64,000 bases of DNA from the NCBI RefSeq assembly GCF_049537125.1, contig NZ_JBMVQY010000001.1, positions 62,001-126,000 of the forward strand, written 5' to 3'. The number at the start of each line of letters is the position of its first letter. The stretch's first letter is position 1. Shown here piece after piece: positions 8,574-17,457 of this stretch. Under the pieces are notes generated by a model. The model searched no databases. It was not told where the DNA came from and was given only the letters and a program-made list of their open reading frames with translations. The translations under genes and the position numbers were made by a program. Source of the stretch: Limisphaera sp026417315 (GTDB lineage Bacteria; Verrucomicrobiota; Verrucomicrobiia; Limisphaerales; Limisphaeraceae).

Positions 8574-9901
8574 CCCTCCCGATACGGCGTGTGCAAGAGC
8601 TGGTTGGCCTCCGACGAATTGGTGAACCGCATCCGCTCCGCGTCCCATTCGAGTTTCACCCCCGGCATCTTGATGGCAATGATGCCCAACATGGCCAGCT
8701 CGGTCAGTGGCCCGCCATAGGAAAAATCCGACCCCGCTTTGCGCCCCTCCCGAATGGCCTCGATCCAATCCCGATGATGCTCCAGGCCACGCGGCAACCG
8801 TTTGGGCGGCCGTTGAAACTCCGCCATCAACTTGTCCGGCACCAGGTGAACGTGCGAAGCGCCGTGCGATCCGTAGACCATCATGCCGCGGTCGCCGACG
8901 ACGATGGCACCGGTCCGCACGTTCGGCTCCTGGGGATCGAAGCCTTCCGGCCGCGGAATCTTTTCCGTGCCGCTGTACCAGTGCAGCGTGATGGGGCCGC
9001 GCGTCCCTTTGGCGGGGAATTCGAAAGTGACGATGTCGCCCTTGGGATAGGCTTCGCCCTGCGTGCGAGGATCCCAATCCTTCACTTGCGCGACGATGGT
9101 GCGGGGCGCGCCCAAATCCAGTGCCCAGAACACCGGGTCGACCACGTGACACACCCAGTCTCCGATCGTACCGCTGCCAAAGGCCGTCCACCCGCGCCAA
9201 GATCCCGGCAAGTAAGCGGAGTGATAAGGTCGGTACGGGACCGGCCCCAGCCACAAATCCCAGTCCAACGTCGGCGGGACCGGCTGACCCTGCCGCACCT
9301 CCGCCAGCCGGTCCAGGCCGGAATTGACCGCCTCGCAGCCGCAATAGATCGTGTGCACCCGGCCGATCGCCCCGGCCTGGAGCCACTCCACGCAATCCCG
9401 GATCGAGTCGAAGGAATGCCCCTGGTTGCCCAATTGCGTGACCACCCCGTACTGCCGGGCCGCCTGCATCAGCGCCCGTACCTCGACCACGGAATGGGCC
9501 AGGGGCTTTTCGCAGTACACATGTTTCCGGTGCTTGATGGCCATCATGCTGGCAACGGCGTGCGTGTGGTCCGGCGTGGCGACCAGCACCGCTTCGAACC
9601 GATCGGCCATTTCCTCGAACATCCTTCGGAAGTCCCTGTATCGTTTGGCCGAGGGATACTTTGCAAAGGTCGCGGCGGCATGGCGTTCGTCCACGTCGCA
9701 AAGCGCCACGATGTCGCAGTAAGGCGCCAGTGCTTCGATGTTGGCGGCGCCCATGCCCCCCACCCCAATGGCCGCCAGACGGATCTTTTCGTTGGGAGGC
9801 GTCCGGCCCGCACCCCCCAGCACGGAAGCCGGAATAAACCACGGCACGGCCAGGCCGGCCGCGCCCGCCGCCACTCGACGCAAGAAACGCCGACGATGCA
9901 T
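8561..9901 (-). CDS. TAT-exported Gfo/Idh/MocA family NAD(P)-dependent oxidoreductase
   Basis: 446 residues. The N-terminus RRRFLRRVAAGAAGLAVP is a twin-arginine signal, so the protein folds in the cytoplasm with its cofactor and is exported. The Rossmann fold opens with IRLAAIGVGGMGAANIEAL, the cofactor loop is ALCDVDE, and the family catalytic signature is YCEKPLAHSV. The second half (WDLWLGPVPYRPYH..., GSGTIGDWVCHVVDPVFWAL) matches the secreted Planctomycetes/Verrucomicrobiota group. It likely oxidises a sugar or sugar derivative; the GH43 gene just downstream (13-base overlap) suggests one carbohydrate-processing unit. Starts at 9964 or 9991 (MESKL, MDLNH) are alternatives. Confidence 0.88.
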   Translation of the reverse strand: MHRRRFLRRVAAGAAGLAVPWFIPASVLGGAGRTPPNEKIRLAAIGVGGMGAANIEALAPYCDIVALCDVDERHAAATFAKYPSAKRYRDFRRMFEEMADRFEAVLVATPDHTHAVASMMAIKHRKHVYCEKPLAHSVVEVRALMQAARQYGVVTQLGNQGHSFDSIRDCVEWLQAGAIGRVHTIYCGCEAVNSGLDRLAEVRQGQPVPPTLDWDLWLGPVPYRPYHSAYLPGSWRGWTAFGSGTIGDWVCHVVDPVFWALDLGAPRTIVAQVKDWDPRTQGEAYPKGDIVTFEFPAKGTRGPITLHWYSGTEKIPRPEGFDPQEPNVRTGAIVVGDRGMMVYGSHGASHVHLVPDKLMAEFQRPPKRLPRGLEHHRDWIEAIREGRKAGSDFSYGGPLTELAMLGIIAIKMPGVKLEWDAERMRFTNSSEANQLLHTPYREGWTL

Positions 9902-10329
9902 CGGACGGGACTCGGCTGCAGAACACGTACGATCGCCACGCGAAGAAGCCAATTTCGATTCCATGGCCAAGGTGTGATGGTTGAGGTCCATTGGTGCGAT
10001 GGAGTGTCGAAGGAGCCACCCGCTCGGTGCTACGGCTCCGGGGCGGGTCGCGCGGCCACTCGTCCACTCGTACCCTTGCCCGTGCAGCCACAACCCCGGG
10101 GGCTCCCACCGACAACCCGGGCCCAGTATGCGGACCTGCCCGATGTTGTCCAAGCCCCATTTCGGCGGTCCGGCTGGTGCTCGATTCCCCTGCTTTTTGG
10201 GAGCGCGGACCGACACCCATCCGGCAGCATCCCAGGCCCGCGCCAGCGCCACAGGAAAAAGCTTGCCTTCCCCCGCGGATTTGGTGTCGCTGGTGCGGGC
10301 CCTTCCGGAGGGTGCATTTCACAGGGTTC
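9902..10329. other. Divergent intergenic region
   Basis: About 0.43 kb between the divergent oxidoreductase and phosphatase genes. It probably holds both promoters. No repeat, RNA or clear operator is visible. Confidence 0.4.
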
Positions 10330-11172
10330 ATGGACACGACGCTCAAACTCCGCACCTTGCGCAGCGCGCTGCGCGTGGCGACGGACACCGCTCGCGCAGC
10401 AGGCGCACTCCTGCGCCGTCACTTGCACAGTACCAAGGCTGTTCAACTGGCCACCCACCACGACATCAAGCTCGAGCTCGATGTGCGTACCCAGCGGCTC
10501 ATCGAGCACCAGTTGCAGCGCGCGTTCCCCTCGATTCCCATCGTGGGTGAGGAGGGACTGGTGGGCGATCCGAACAGCCCGCTGCGGTGGGTTGTGGATC
10601 CCATCGACGGCACCGTCAACTTCGCCCACAATGTTCCGCACGCGTGCGTCTGCATTGCCCTGCAGGCGGAAGCGCATCTGATGCCGCGTGAACTGCCCCG
10701 GTCTTGTGGAGAAGCTCCCTGGCAAACCGTTGTGGGCGTGGTGTACGACCCGTTCTGTGACGAACTCTGGACGGCCATTCGGGGCGAGCCGGCCCGACTC
10801 AACGGCCGCGTGATCCGGGTGAGCCGTACCACGCGGCTGGAGGAGGCCATGGTCACCTTCGGGTTCGCCAAAACCTCGGCGAACCTGCGAAAGTCGCTCC
10901 CCTACTTCAACTGGCTCTGCCGCCGCGCCCGCAAGGTTCGCATCATGGGCTCGGCCGGCCTGGGCCTGGCCTACGTCGCATGCGGCCGCTTCGACGCCTA
11001 CGTGGAACGCCAGGTGCGACTCTGGGACATCGCCGCCGGTGGTCTGCTGATCGAATGCGCCGGGGGACGATTCTGGACGCGTCCGTGGTCCGATGGACGC
11101 GACGGGCGCGAAGCCTACTGCATGGTGGCCAGCAACGGGTTGTTGGATCCGCTGCTGCCGCGGCCGAAGTAG
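10330..11172 (+). CDS. Inositol-monophosphatase family phosphatase
   Basis: 280 residues of the lithium-sensitive Mg-dependent phosphatase fold. Metal-binding motifs are present: Glu-Glu in IPIVGEEGLVG, WVVDPIDGTVNFAHN (the DPIDGT signature), and the C-terminal VRLWDIAAGGLLIECAGGRF (the WDxAAG signature). Substrates of this family include inositol-1-phosphate, histidinol phosphate, FBP and PAP; which applies here cannot be told. Start MDTTLKLRTL was chosen because the in-frame upstream stretch is low-complexity. Monocistronic. Confidence 0.9.
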   Translation: MDTTLKLRTLRSALRVATDTARAAGALLRRHLHSTKAVQLATHHDIKLELDVRTQRLIEHQLQRAFPSIPIVGEEGLVGDPNSPLRWVVDPIDGTVNFAHNVPHACVCIALQAEAHLMPRELPRSCGEAPWQTVVGVVYDPFCDELWTAIRGEPARLNGRVIRVSRTTRLEEAMVTFGFAKTSANLRKSLPYFNWLCRRARKVRIMGSAGLGLAYVACGRFDAYVERQVRLWDIAAGGLLIECAGGRFWTRPWSDGRDGREAYCMVASNGLLDPLLPRPK

Positions 11173-11752
11173 AGCCTCCGGGTTCGGCCCGCGGTCCCTC
11201 CCTGCCCTGCGTCAGCCCGGCCATCAAAAAACCCAGCGGGCATGAGGCAACACACGGGATACCCCATGCCCGCCCCTTCCGCGCGGAAGGAAAGTCGCTC
11301 GGCCGCCACGGCCCAGCACGCAGCGCGCAGCCGGCCTCCCGACTCGCCGCGCAGCCTACGCAGGGCCGCACGGCGGCTCAAGTACGGCATCGCGCGACGC
11401 ACCGGGGGAACCGCTCTCCAGTGCCATCACCACGCGCATCCGCTCGGTCCGCGAACGACTCCTTCCGCCGCAGGTCGTGCGGCGTCCCAAGCCATCTCGA
11501 CACGACGACTCCGCACAGGGCCTTGACCTTCCCGCAACCTCGTCGCATGCATCGTGCGGTCAGGTTTCTCCGAAACCCTCTCTAATCCGGGCGGTGCGGG
11601 GCCATCTCGATGATCCTGTGCCGAACTGCCGGCGCCAGCGAAGATCTCCCCCATGAAGGCTCTCGCGAGGGTCCGTGGACCGAACGGGGTTGCGCTGCTC
11701 CCCGGCCTGCTGCCCGGATCGCACAAGGATGCCCCGAGGCGACGCGCGCAAG
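11173..11752. other. Intergenic spacer between convergent genes
   Basis: About 0.58 kb after the phosphatase and before the end of the convergent PQQ gene. The open frames in it are GC-driven shadows. I see no strong terminator or RNA gene. Confidence 0.4.
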
Positions 11753-14452
11753 TTATGGTTCCTGCAGCGCCAGCCGGTAATACGCCGCCTTCTCGGCAGA
11801 AGGCAACGACAGTTCCAGCCAGCGTGCCTGAGCAGGGAAACTCACCCAGTCCACCGGCGTCGTCACGGGGCTCCACTGCACCGGCGGGGTCAAATCTGCC
11901 GTGGCCTCGACGGCAACCGCGCGGTTCGCAGGTTGCCAAACCACCAATCGCAGCGTCCCCGGACCCTCCGAGTGGAGCCAGAAAACCCACCGACTTCGGC
12001 TATCCCACGGAGCCGACCCCGCCAGATACTCGACGTAGTTCGGGTCACCGTCCCGATCCGGATCGGCCTGGGGCGCAGCCGCTGGATCGGCTGGATCCGG
12101 GAACTGGCTTCGCTGCCAATCTTCGAAGCTCTGCCAGGAACCGAGTTCATCCCGGATCCATCGCTCGATCAGCGCCACGGCCTCGACATCGACGACGGTG
12201 GTGGCGATCGGCGGCATCTGCCCGGGCCCGCGCACGGCAATTCGGCGCAGCAGTTCGGATCGTTCCGGATCGCCCGGAACAATCAGGCGCGCGTCCTCGG
12301 GCCCGTGCACGAGCCGGCCGTTGATCAAGCCGGTCAGGGCTGTGGGCCTGGACAGTCGTGCATCCCACTGGGCCATCTGCACCCCGCCGGGCAAATGGCA
12401 TTGCGCACAATTGACCGCCAGCCAGGAGCGCACGCGGGATTCCAAACTCGCGGTGGGATCGTCCGGTCTGGCCAATACGCGCCAACCGGCCGTGTTGGAT
12501 GGCGGATTCCGGAAGTAACCGGCCCGTGCCAGGTCCAGAATCTGATTGGTCGGCCCGTGCCCGAGATCGTGCACCCGGTTCAACTGGGGCGTGTTGAACC
12601 CGAGGGCGAACCCGGCGGCCAGCGTGTGACACTGGAGGCATTCCACGCGGCTGGGATAGTGCCAGACCTGGGTACGCAACACGGAACCATCGGTGCTGAA
12701 CACCACGAATGACTCGTCCAGGCCTTCCTCGGGCACCAACCACGCATTGGTGAGGGAGTCGCCCCACCGATAGGTCACGCCATAGCCAGCCCGGCCGTCA
12801 TAAACAAGGAGCCGTGTCTCCAGACGCCGCGCCGACTCCGGGACACCATTCGTCAGCTCCAGATCGAAATGTTTCACCCACACCGTGCCTGCTGGAAAGC
12901 GCCACGGATCCGTCGGATGAAACTCCATGGTCTGCGTGGGATCCGGAATGGAAAACCACCGCCGCTTTCGTGCGCCGTCGGACCAGAACGGCAGGTTCAG
13001 TTCGTACGGCAGGATTCCCTCGGCGGCCTGCAGGGTCACCAGGTCCGCGAACGCACCCGTGCCCGCCAGGTCTGCCGGCAGCGGCGCACCGACAAAGTTG
13101 GTGCTGTACACAATCCGGCGAATCACCGCGTTGGTCCCAAAGCGCAGGTCCACGTAAAGCACGTCCCCGTTCCGCGGGTCCGTGCCGAAAGCGGAAATCC
13201 CCCCGGCATTGAACGGCCCGCCCAGTGGATTGCTGAACAGGAAGCGGTTCTCCAGCACGTTGGTTCCGTCGGTCTTCAGCGCCCAGATGCGGCCACTGCC
13301 GTAGTCCCCGTAGAGGTACGCGCCGTGCAGATCGGTGAAGCGGTGCCCCCGATACACCACGCCGCCGGTGACGGAATATCCCAGGCTGCGGCCGTAATCC
13401 AACAGCGGCCGCGCGTGTTGGAAGCCGGCCGGGATCAGCGCCGTGTTGGTGCGCTGAAAGTTCCCTTCCCAGTAACTCCATCCATAGTTGCCGCCCCGTT
13501 CGATGCGGTTGACCTCTTCGCGGGCATTCTGTCCGACGTCCGCGCAAAACAGCCACCCGGTGACGGGGTCGAACGCCATGCGCCACGGATTTCGCAGGCC
13601 CACCGCCCAGAATTCCGTCCGGACCCTCGCCGGATCCACCGGACGGCCGTTGAACTGGGTCGCCCCGACGAACGGATTGTCAGGCGGCACGGCATAGTTG
13701 GTGGTCGCGGCCGGATGCGGGTTGGGCGGCAAACTGCCCGGTCGCCGGTCCACATCGATCCGAAGGATCCCGGCGAAAAAGTCCTTATCGATTCGCTGAC
13801 TGTTCTGATACTGGTCGTGCGCGCCCCCTTCGTCTCCCAACGAGACATAGAGGTAGCCGTCCGGTCCGAAGTGGAGATCGCCGCCATTGTGATTGTTGGC
13901 TTGATCGTACTGGACGATCAACCGCACCTCGGAGGCGGGATCGGCCCGACTCGGATCGTCGGCCCGGGTCTGGAATCGCGCCAGAATGTTGTGCAGGGCA
14001 TTCGTGCCGCCCGGCACGGGCGTGGTCGCCGGGCCCGTGTAAAAAACAAAAAACAAGCGGTTCGTCGCGTAGCCGGGGTGAAACGCCAGCCCGAGCAAAC
14101 CGCGTTCATCGCTGACGCTGAGGCTGGTGCTCACACGCGCACTGATGTCGAGGAACACGGTCCGTGTGGGAGCCGCCAGATTCGTAATGACCACGATTCG
14201 CCCCTGCTTTTCGACCACGAACAGCCGGTTGGTCTCGCCCGGCGGGCTGGCCAGCGCCACCGCGTTCGTGAAGGTCAGGCCGGGAAAAGCTTCCTCGTGC
14301 GTGTAGCCGAACCGGCCCGGCACCAGCGGCATCGCCAGGGTGGTGTTGGCCTTTCGTTCCCACGCCCACAGGCCTTCCGGCGTACTCAAACCCAGGACAA
14401 TCCACAGGGCCCGGGCCCAGACAGTGCATGGGGAAAAAGCTCCGACTCGCAT
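11753..14452 (-). CDS. Secreted PQQ-dependent sugar dehydrogenase fused to di-heme module
   Basis: About 899 residues from MRVGAFSPC, which starts a signal peptide (VWARALWIVLGLSTPEGLWAWE). Residues ~25-430 are a glucose/sorbosone dehydrogenase beta-propeller: NRLFVVEKQGRIVVITN, DERGLLGLAFHPGY, NNHNGGDLHFGPDGYLYVS (catalytic His), EFWAVGLRNPWRMAFDP, GGNYGWSYWEG. The second part (~445-780) is an SO2930-like domain with two CxxCH haem sites (ECLQCHTLAAGF and NCAQCHLPGG), which would take electrons from PQQ. A tail with the PDxDGDPNYVEYLAG motif, common at C-termini of Verrucomicrobiota secreted proteins, ends the chain. It likely oxidises sugars in the periplasm or outside. Confidence 0.88.
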   Translation of the reverse strand: MRVGAFSPCTVWARALWIVLGLSTPEGLWAWERKANTTLAMPLVPGRFGYTHEEAFPGLTFTNAVALASPPGETNRLFVVEKQGRIVVITNLAAPTRTVFLDISARVSTSLSVSDERGLLGLAFHPGYATNRLFFVFYTGPATTPVPGGTNALHNILARFQTRADDPSRADPASEVRLIVQYDQANNHNGGDLHFGPDGYLYVSLGDEGGAHDQYQNSQRIDKDFFAGILRIDVDRRPGSLPPNPHPAATTNYAVPPDNPFVGATQFNGRPVDPARVRTEFWAVGLRNPWRMAFDPVTGWLFCADVGQNAREEVNRIERGGNYGWSYWEGNFQRTNTALIPAGFQHARPLLDYGRSLGYSVTGGVVYRGHRFTDLHGAYLYGDYGSGRIWALKTDGTNVLENRFLFSNPLGGPFNAGGISAFGTDPRNGDVLYVDLRFGTNAVIRRIVYSTNFVGAPLPADLAGTGAFADLVTLQAAEGILPYELNLPFWSDGARKRRWFSIPDPTQTMEFHPTDPWRFPAGTVWVKHFDLELTNGVPESARRLETRLLVYDGRAGYGVTYRWGDSLTNAWLVPEEGLDESFVVFSTDGSVLRTQVWHYPSRVECLQCHTLAAGFALGFNTPQLNRVHDLGHGPTNQILDLARAGYFRNPPSNTAGWRVLARPDDPTASLESRVRSWLAVNCAQCHLPGGVQMAQWDARLSRPTALTGLINGRLVHGPEDARLIVPGDPERSELLRRIAVRGPGQMPPIATTVVDVEAVALIERWIRDELGSWQSFEDWQRSQFPDPADPAAAPQADPDRDGDPNYVEYLAGSAPWDSRSRWVFWLHSEGPGTLRLVVWQPANRAVAVEATADLTPPVQWSPVTTPVDWVSFPAQARWLELSLPSAEKAAYYRLALQEP

Positions 14453-15003
14453 GGCAGCTGCACGTTGGCCCAGAAACGCACCCCTGTCAAAGGGCCCCCG
14501 GAGCCTGCACAGACCCCATCGGGCACTGCAGCAACCCTCGGGCGACCGACGCCGAAACGCCAAGAGTCGCATCACGCAACCGATCCGCAGACGATTGGAA
14601 AGCCTCGTTCCCCGAAGATTGCCCCCGCAAAGTCCACCTCTTGTGCAGGCGGTTTTGGAGAACGGGGCCTTCCTTCAACCACTCGGAAAGTCGCACTGCG
14701 CACTCCGGATTCGGCCAATTGCCGCGTTCACCGCGGAGCCCGGTACGAGAGCCGGTGCGGGCTGGGCACCTTCCGTATCGGCGCAATAGCCACGCAACTG
14801 CTCACACCGGTCGCCGCGTGCGGCCAGAAGGCGGGATCGAACTTGAAAAACCACCTCCCGAAGGAACTCTGCTGGCACGGGATCCAGCGACCAGACTCCC
14901 CACTTCCCCGATGGGGACCAGACGGCGTCGGATCATCCCTCGATCCACCTGTGGACACGGTCGCCACCTACCAGGGCGAAGGCTCGGACTCGAATCAGGA
15001 TTC
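14453..15003. other. Gene-free stretch upstream of the PQQ gene
   Basis: About 0.55 kb leading into the repeat at 15004. It should contain the promoter of the PQQ/di-heme gene. Frames here are arginine-rich shadows; no gene is seen. Confidence 0.4.
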
Positions 15004-15064
15004 TGCCGCCTTACGGCGGCGCCTACTGAGCCCGGAGGTCGTAGCTGCCGACGGAAGTCGGCGG
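15004..15064 (-). repeat. Intergenic double-hairpin (REP/BIME-like) element, copy A
   Basis: Read on the minus strand: hairpin 1 (GCCGAC-TTCC-GTCGGC), then CTAC, a 14-base spacer, GTAG, then hairpin 2 (GCCGCC-GTAA-GGCGGC). Both stems are perfect over six pairs. The same arrangement occurs near 25.0 kb and at 28.9 and 29.1 kb, always between genes. Hairpin 2 loops fit GNRA (GTAA here, GGAA elsewhere). No protein can be encoded. Confidence 0.85.
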
Positions 15065-15360
15065 ACCATTCCATGCAAGCCACCCTTTGTGCCATCGGGG
15101 GGTCCGCGGGCATCCGACGTCGAACCCGGCAGTTCGACGAAGGAGCTGCATCGTGCCATGCCGCAGCATTCCTGGTCGTCCACCCCAGATGGCCTAGTGC
15201 GGCTCATCATTCTAACAGGCCGCTGAAGAACCTGTTTCTCCGGAGAGCGGCCTGTTCAATGAAGTCCTTGGATGGACGCCTTGGGAAAAAAGTGGCCTTT
15301 TCGCCAATCTGGCAGGGCAAAACCAGCGGCAGCCCCGTCCTCCGCTGAGTCGGCCGCCGC

Positions 15361-16044
15361 TTACTCTTCGCCGACCGGGCTCGCACCCGATTCCGCCTGC
15401 GCAATGGCTCGCTCCAACAGCGACCGCAGCGAATCCGGATACGAGATCTGCAGCGCGGCCTCGCGTCCCCGAGGCGACATCTTCCTCCAGGACCGCGCCA
15501 ATGCATTGATCAGTTTCTCTTCACTGGTTTTGGCGGCCAACTCGGCCAATTGCCGTTCCAGAAACACCAGGCACAGCGCGTCCTCCAACACCTGCATCTC
15601 CGGATCGTGGGGCAGGCCCTTCTTCAGGTTCAGCTCCTGTACCCGCCGCACCATCTCCTCCGGATACCCCACTTCCCGCAGAATCCGACCCGATTCCTGC
15701 GCATGGAACCGCTGCAGCGCCGTACGCCACCGCAGATAACCGGCGCGGTCCATGGGATATGACTCCCGCGGAATCTCCCAGCGCCGCAAGTGCTGGCATC
15801 GGGCCGCCAATCGCAGGGCTTCGCCCGCCTCCGGACACAATCGCAGCACCCACTCCGTCAGCCACTGCGCATAAACCAACTCACGCGGTTCCCACCGGTC
15901 CCCAATCCGGGTCCGGTTGGGATCCTGTGCATTGGCTTCGTCAAAGCGACGCAGAGCTTCTGCGAACCGCACCGGGTCTGCAGGGCGAAATCCAGTCTGC
16001 GTCACCTCCGCCGAGGCGCCGTGGAATTGGTTTCCCGCGTCCAT
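15361..16044 (-). CDS. DUF4202 family protein
   Basis: 227 residues, soluble, largely helical. It matches the DUF4202 family as I remember it: RFDEANAQDPNRTRIGDRWEP near the start, YAQWLTEWVLRLCPEAGEAL, CQHLRRWEIPRESYPMDRAGYLRWR, and QVLEDALCLVFLERQLAE. The conserved His/Asp pattern (CQHLRRW..., VLEDALCLVF) resembles HD-domain proteins, so a metal-dependent phosphohydrolase role is possible but unproven. Only 18 bases separate it from the end of the GT2 gene upstream, so the two are probably co-transcribed. Confidence 0.8.
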   Translation of the reverse strand: MDAGNQFHGASAEVTQTGFRPADPVRFAEALRRFDEANAQDPNRTRIGDRWEPRELVYAQWLTEWVLRLCPEAGEALRLAARCQHLRRWEIPRESYPMDRAGYLRWRTALQRFHAQESGRILREVGYPEEMVRRVQELNLKKGLPHDPEMQVLEDALCLVFLERQLAELAAKTSEEKLINALARSWRKMSPRGREAALQISYPDSLRSLLERAIAQAESGASPVGEE

Positions 16045-16062
16045 TCGTCCTCTGACTTGCTG

Positions 16063-16971
16063 TTAACGATGCCCCGCGACACCCGGGGCGGCGGCACCGG
16101 AGCGAGGGCTCGATGCCTCGTTCGTCAGGCCCGGCGTAGCCGCCGAACCGGGCCCATGAGGAGACGGACCGCCCGACGGCTCGGGCTCGACCCGGTCCGC
16201 CGGCAACGCCCGGGACCGGTACCATCGCATCGCCAAGCAGTCCAGAATCCCCCGCCAGAGCCGGTTCCCGATCCCGTACTTCGACTGTCCGCGGATCCGG
16301 GGCCGATGACGCACCGGCACTTCCACGACTTCATATCCCTGGGAGCGCAGCACCGTGGGCAGGAACCGATGGAGCCCATTGAACGGGACCAGCTCCGCCA
16401 GCGCCGCCCGTCGCATCACCCGCAGCGCACAGCCGGCGTCGGCCACCCGATCCCCTGTGACCCAGTTCCGAAACGCATTGGCCACCCGAGAGGACACCCG
16501 CCGCACCCAGTTGTCCTGACGATGCAGGCGCACCCCGCAGACGGCGGCCACCCGGCCCTGCAACCTGCCCAGCAGGAGGGGCAGATCCCGCGGATCGTTC
16601 TGACCGTCGGCGTCCAGTGTCATCACCACCTCGCCGCGGGCGTGCGCAAATCCCGTGAGAAACGCGGCACTCTGGCCGGCATTGCACCGGTGTCGGATCA
16701 CGCGCAACCACGGCCATTGCTTTTGCAGGCGCTGCAATTCCTCGCGACTGCCGTCCGTGCTGCCGTCGTCCACGGCGATCACCTCGAACGCACCGCTCAA
16801 CCCCGGCAACACGGCGGCGAGCTCGGCCAGCAGCGGCTCCAGATTCTCCCGCTCATTGAACACCGGCAGGATCACGGAATACCGTGGCGCGGAGGACGCT
16901 GACTCCCCCGAAACGGCGGCCCCAGCCGCTGCCGGCGCGATACGATCGGCACCTGGATTCTCCTGCTCCAT
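16063..16971 (-). CDS. Family 2 glycosyltransferase (DPM1/polyprenyl-phosphate type)
   Basis: 302 residues, no clear membrane helices, so a cytosolic or peripheral enzyme. The GT-A fold shows YSVILPVFNERENLEPLL, EVIAVDDGSTDGSREEL, the metal-binding VVMTLDADGQNDPRDLP, and the DPM-like RPRIRGQSKYGIGNRLWRG. Such enzymes move a sugar from a nucleotide donor onto undecaprenyl phosphate or a protein-linked acceptor. Start MEQENPG was picked because GGGGAG lies five bases before it. The C-terminal ~45 residues are Pro/Gly/Ser-rich. Confidence 0.9.
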   Translation of the reverse strand: MEQENPGADRIAPAAAGAAVSGESASSAPRYSVILPVFNERENLEPLLAELAAVLPGLSGAFEVIAVDDGSTDGSREELQRLQKQWPWLRVIRHRCNAGQSAAFLTGFAHARGEVVMTLDADGQNDPRDLPLLLGRLQGRVAAVCGVRLHRQDNWVRRVSSRVANAFRNWVTGDRVADAGCALRVMRRAALAELVPFNGLHRFLPTVLRSQGYEVVEVPVRHRPRIRGQSKYGIGNRLWRGILDCLAMRWYRSRALPADRVEPEPSGGPSPHGPGSAATPGLTNEASSPRSGAAAPGVAGHR

Positions 16972-17457
16972 GAAACTCCCCGTCAGCATAGAAAGCGCCT
17001 GCACACCGAACAATCGCGAACTCCCGCCCCATCTTTGCAGCGCCGCTCCGCGAGCCAGGCGCCGGTTTTCACAAGGTCGCACCCGGCGGCCGCGGAACTT
17101 CCATGCCTGCGTTGCCCGGCCCCGGACACCGTTGTGGCAGGTGCGCATGCCGGGTCGTCTCGAATCAACGCATACCGGCACGCTCCACCCCGCATTTTTG
17201 CATGGCCCCGTGGCTCCAACCAGACCAACCACGCGCAGCGTTGCAGGGCCCTCTGAATGCCCCCGAACTTTCCGACTGGCGCCCCCGCCGTCCCACGGTT
17301 CAAATTCTCCGACATGGGACTGCTTTTCCTGCACAAGCTCGCCGTCACATGCCCCGGCCTTGCCCGGCTTTCCGATGCCATCCCCTGGCAAGCCCACCCG
17401 GCCAGCAGGAGAGTCGTGGCCCACTGCACGGCCCGGCTCCGTGATGCACTCGCGCGG
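16972..17457. other. Divergent intergenic region
   Basis: About 0.49 kb between the GT2 gene and the esterase. The esterase frame is open back to 17257, so its N-terminus might extend into here. No other feature is recognised. Confidence 0.35.

Noticed and set aside
12869..15226. A 785-residue plus-strand frame opposite the PQQ/di-heme gene
   Set aside because: Shadow of a gene with clear motifs; no recognisable domain.
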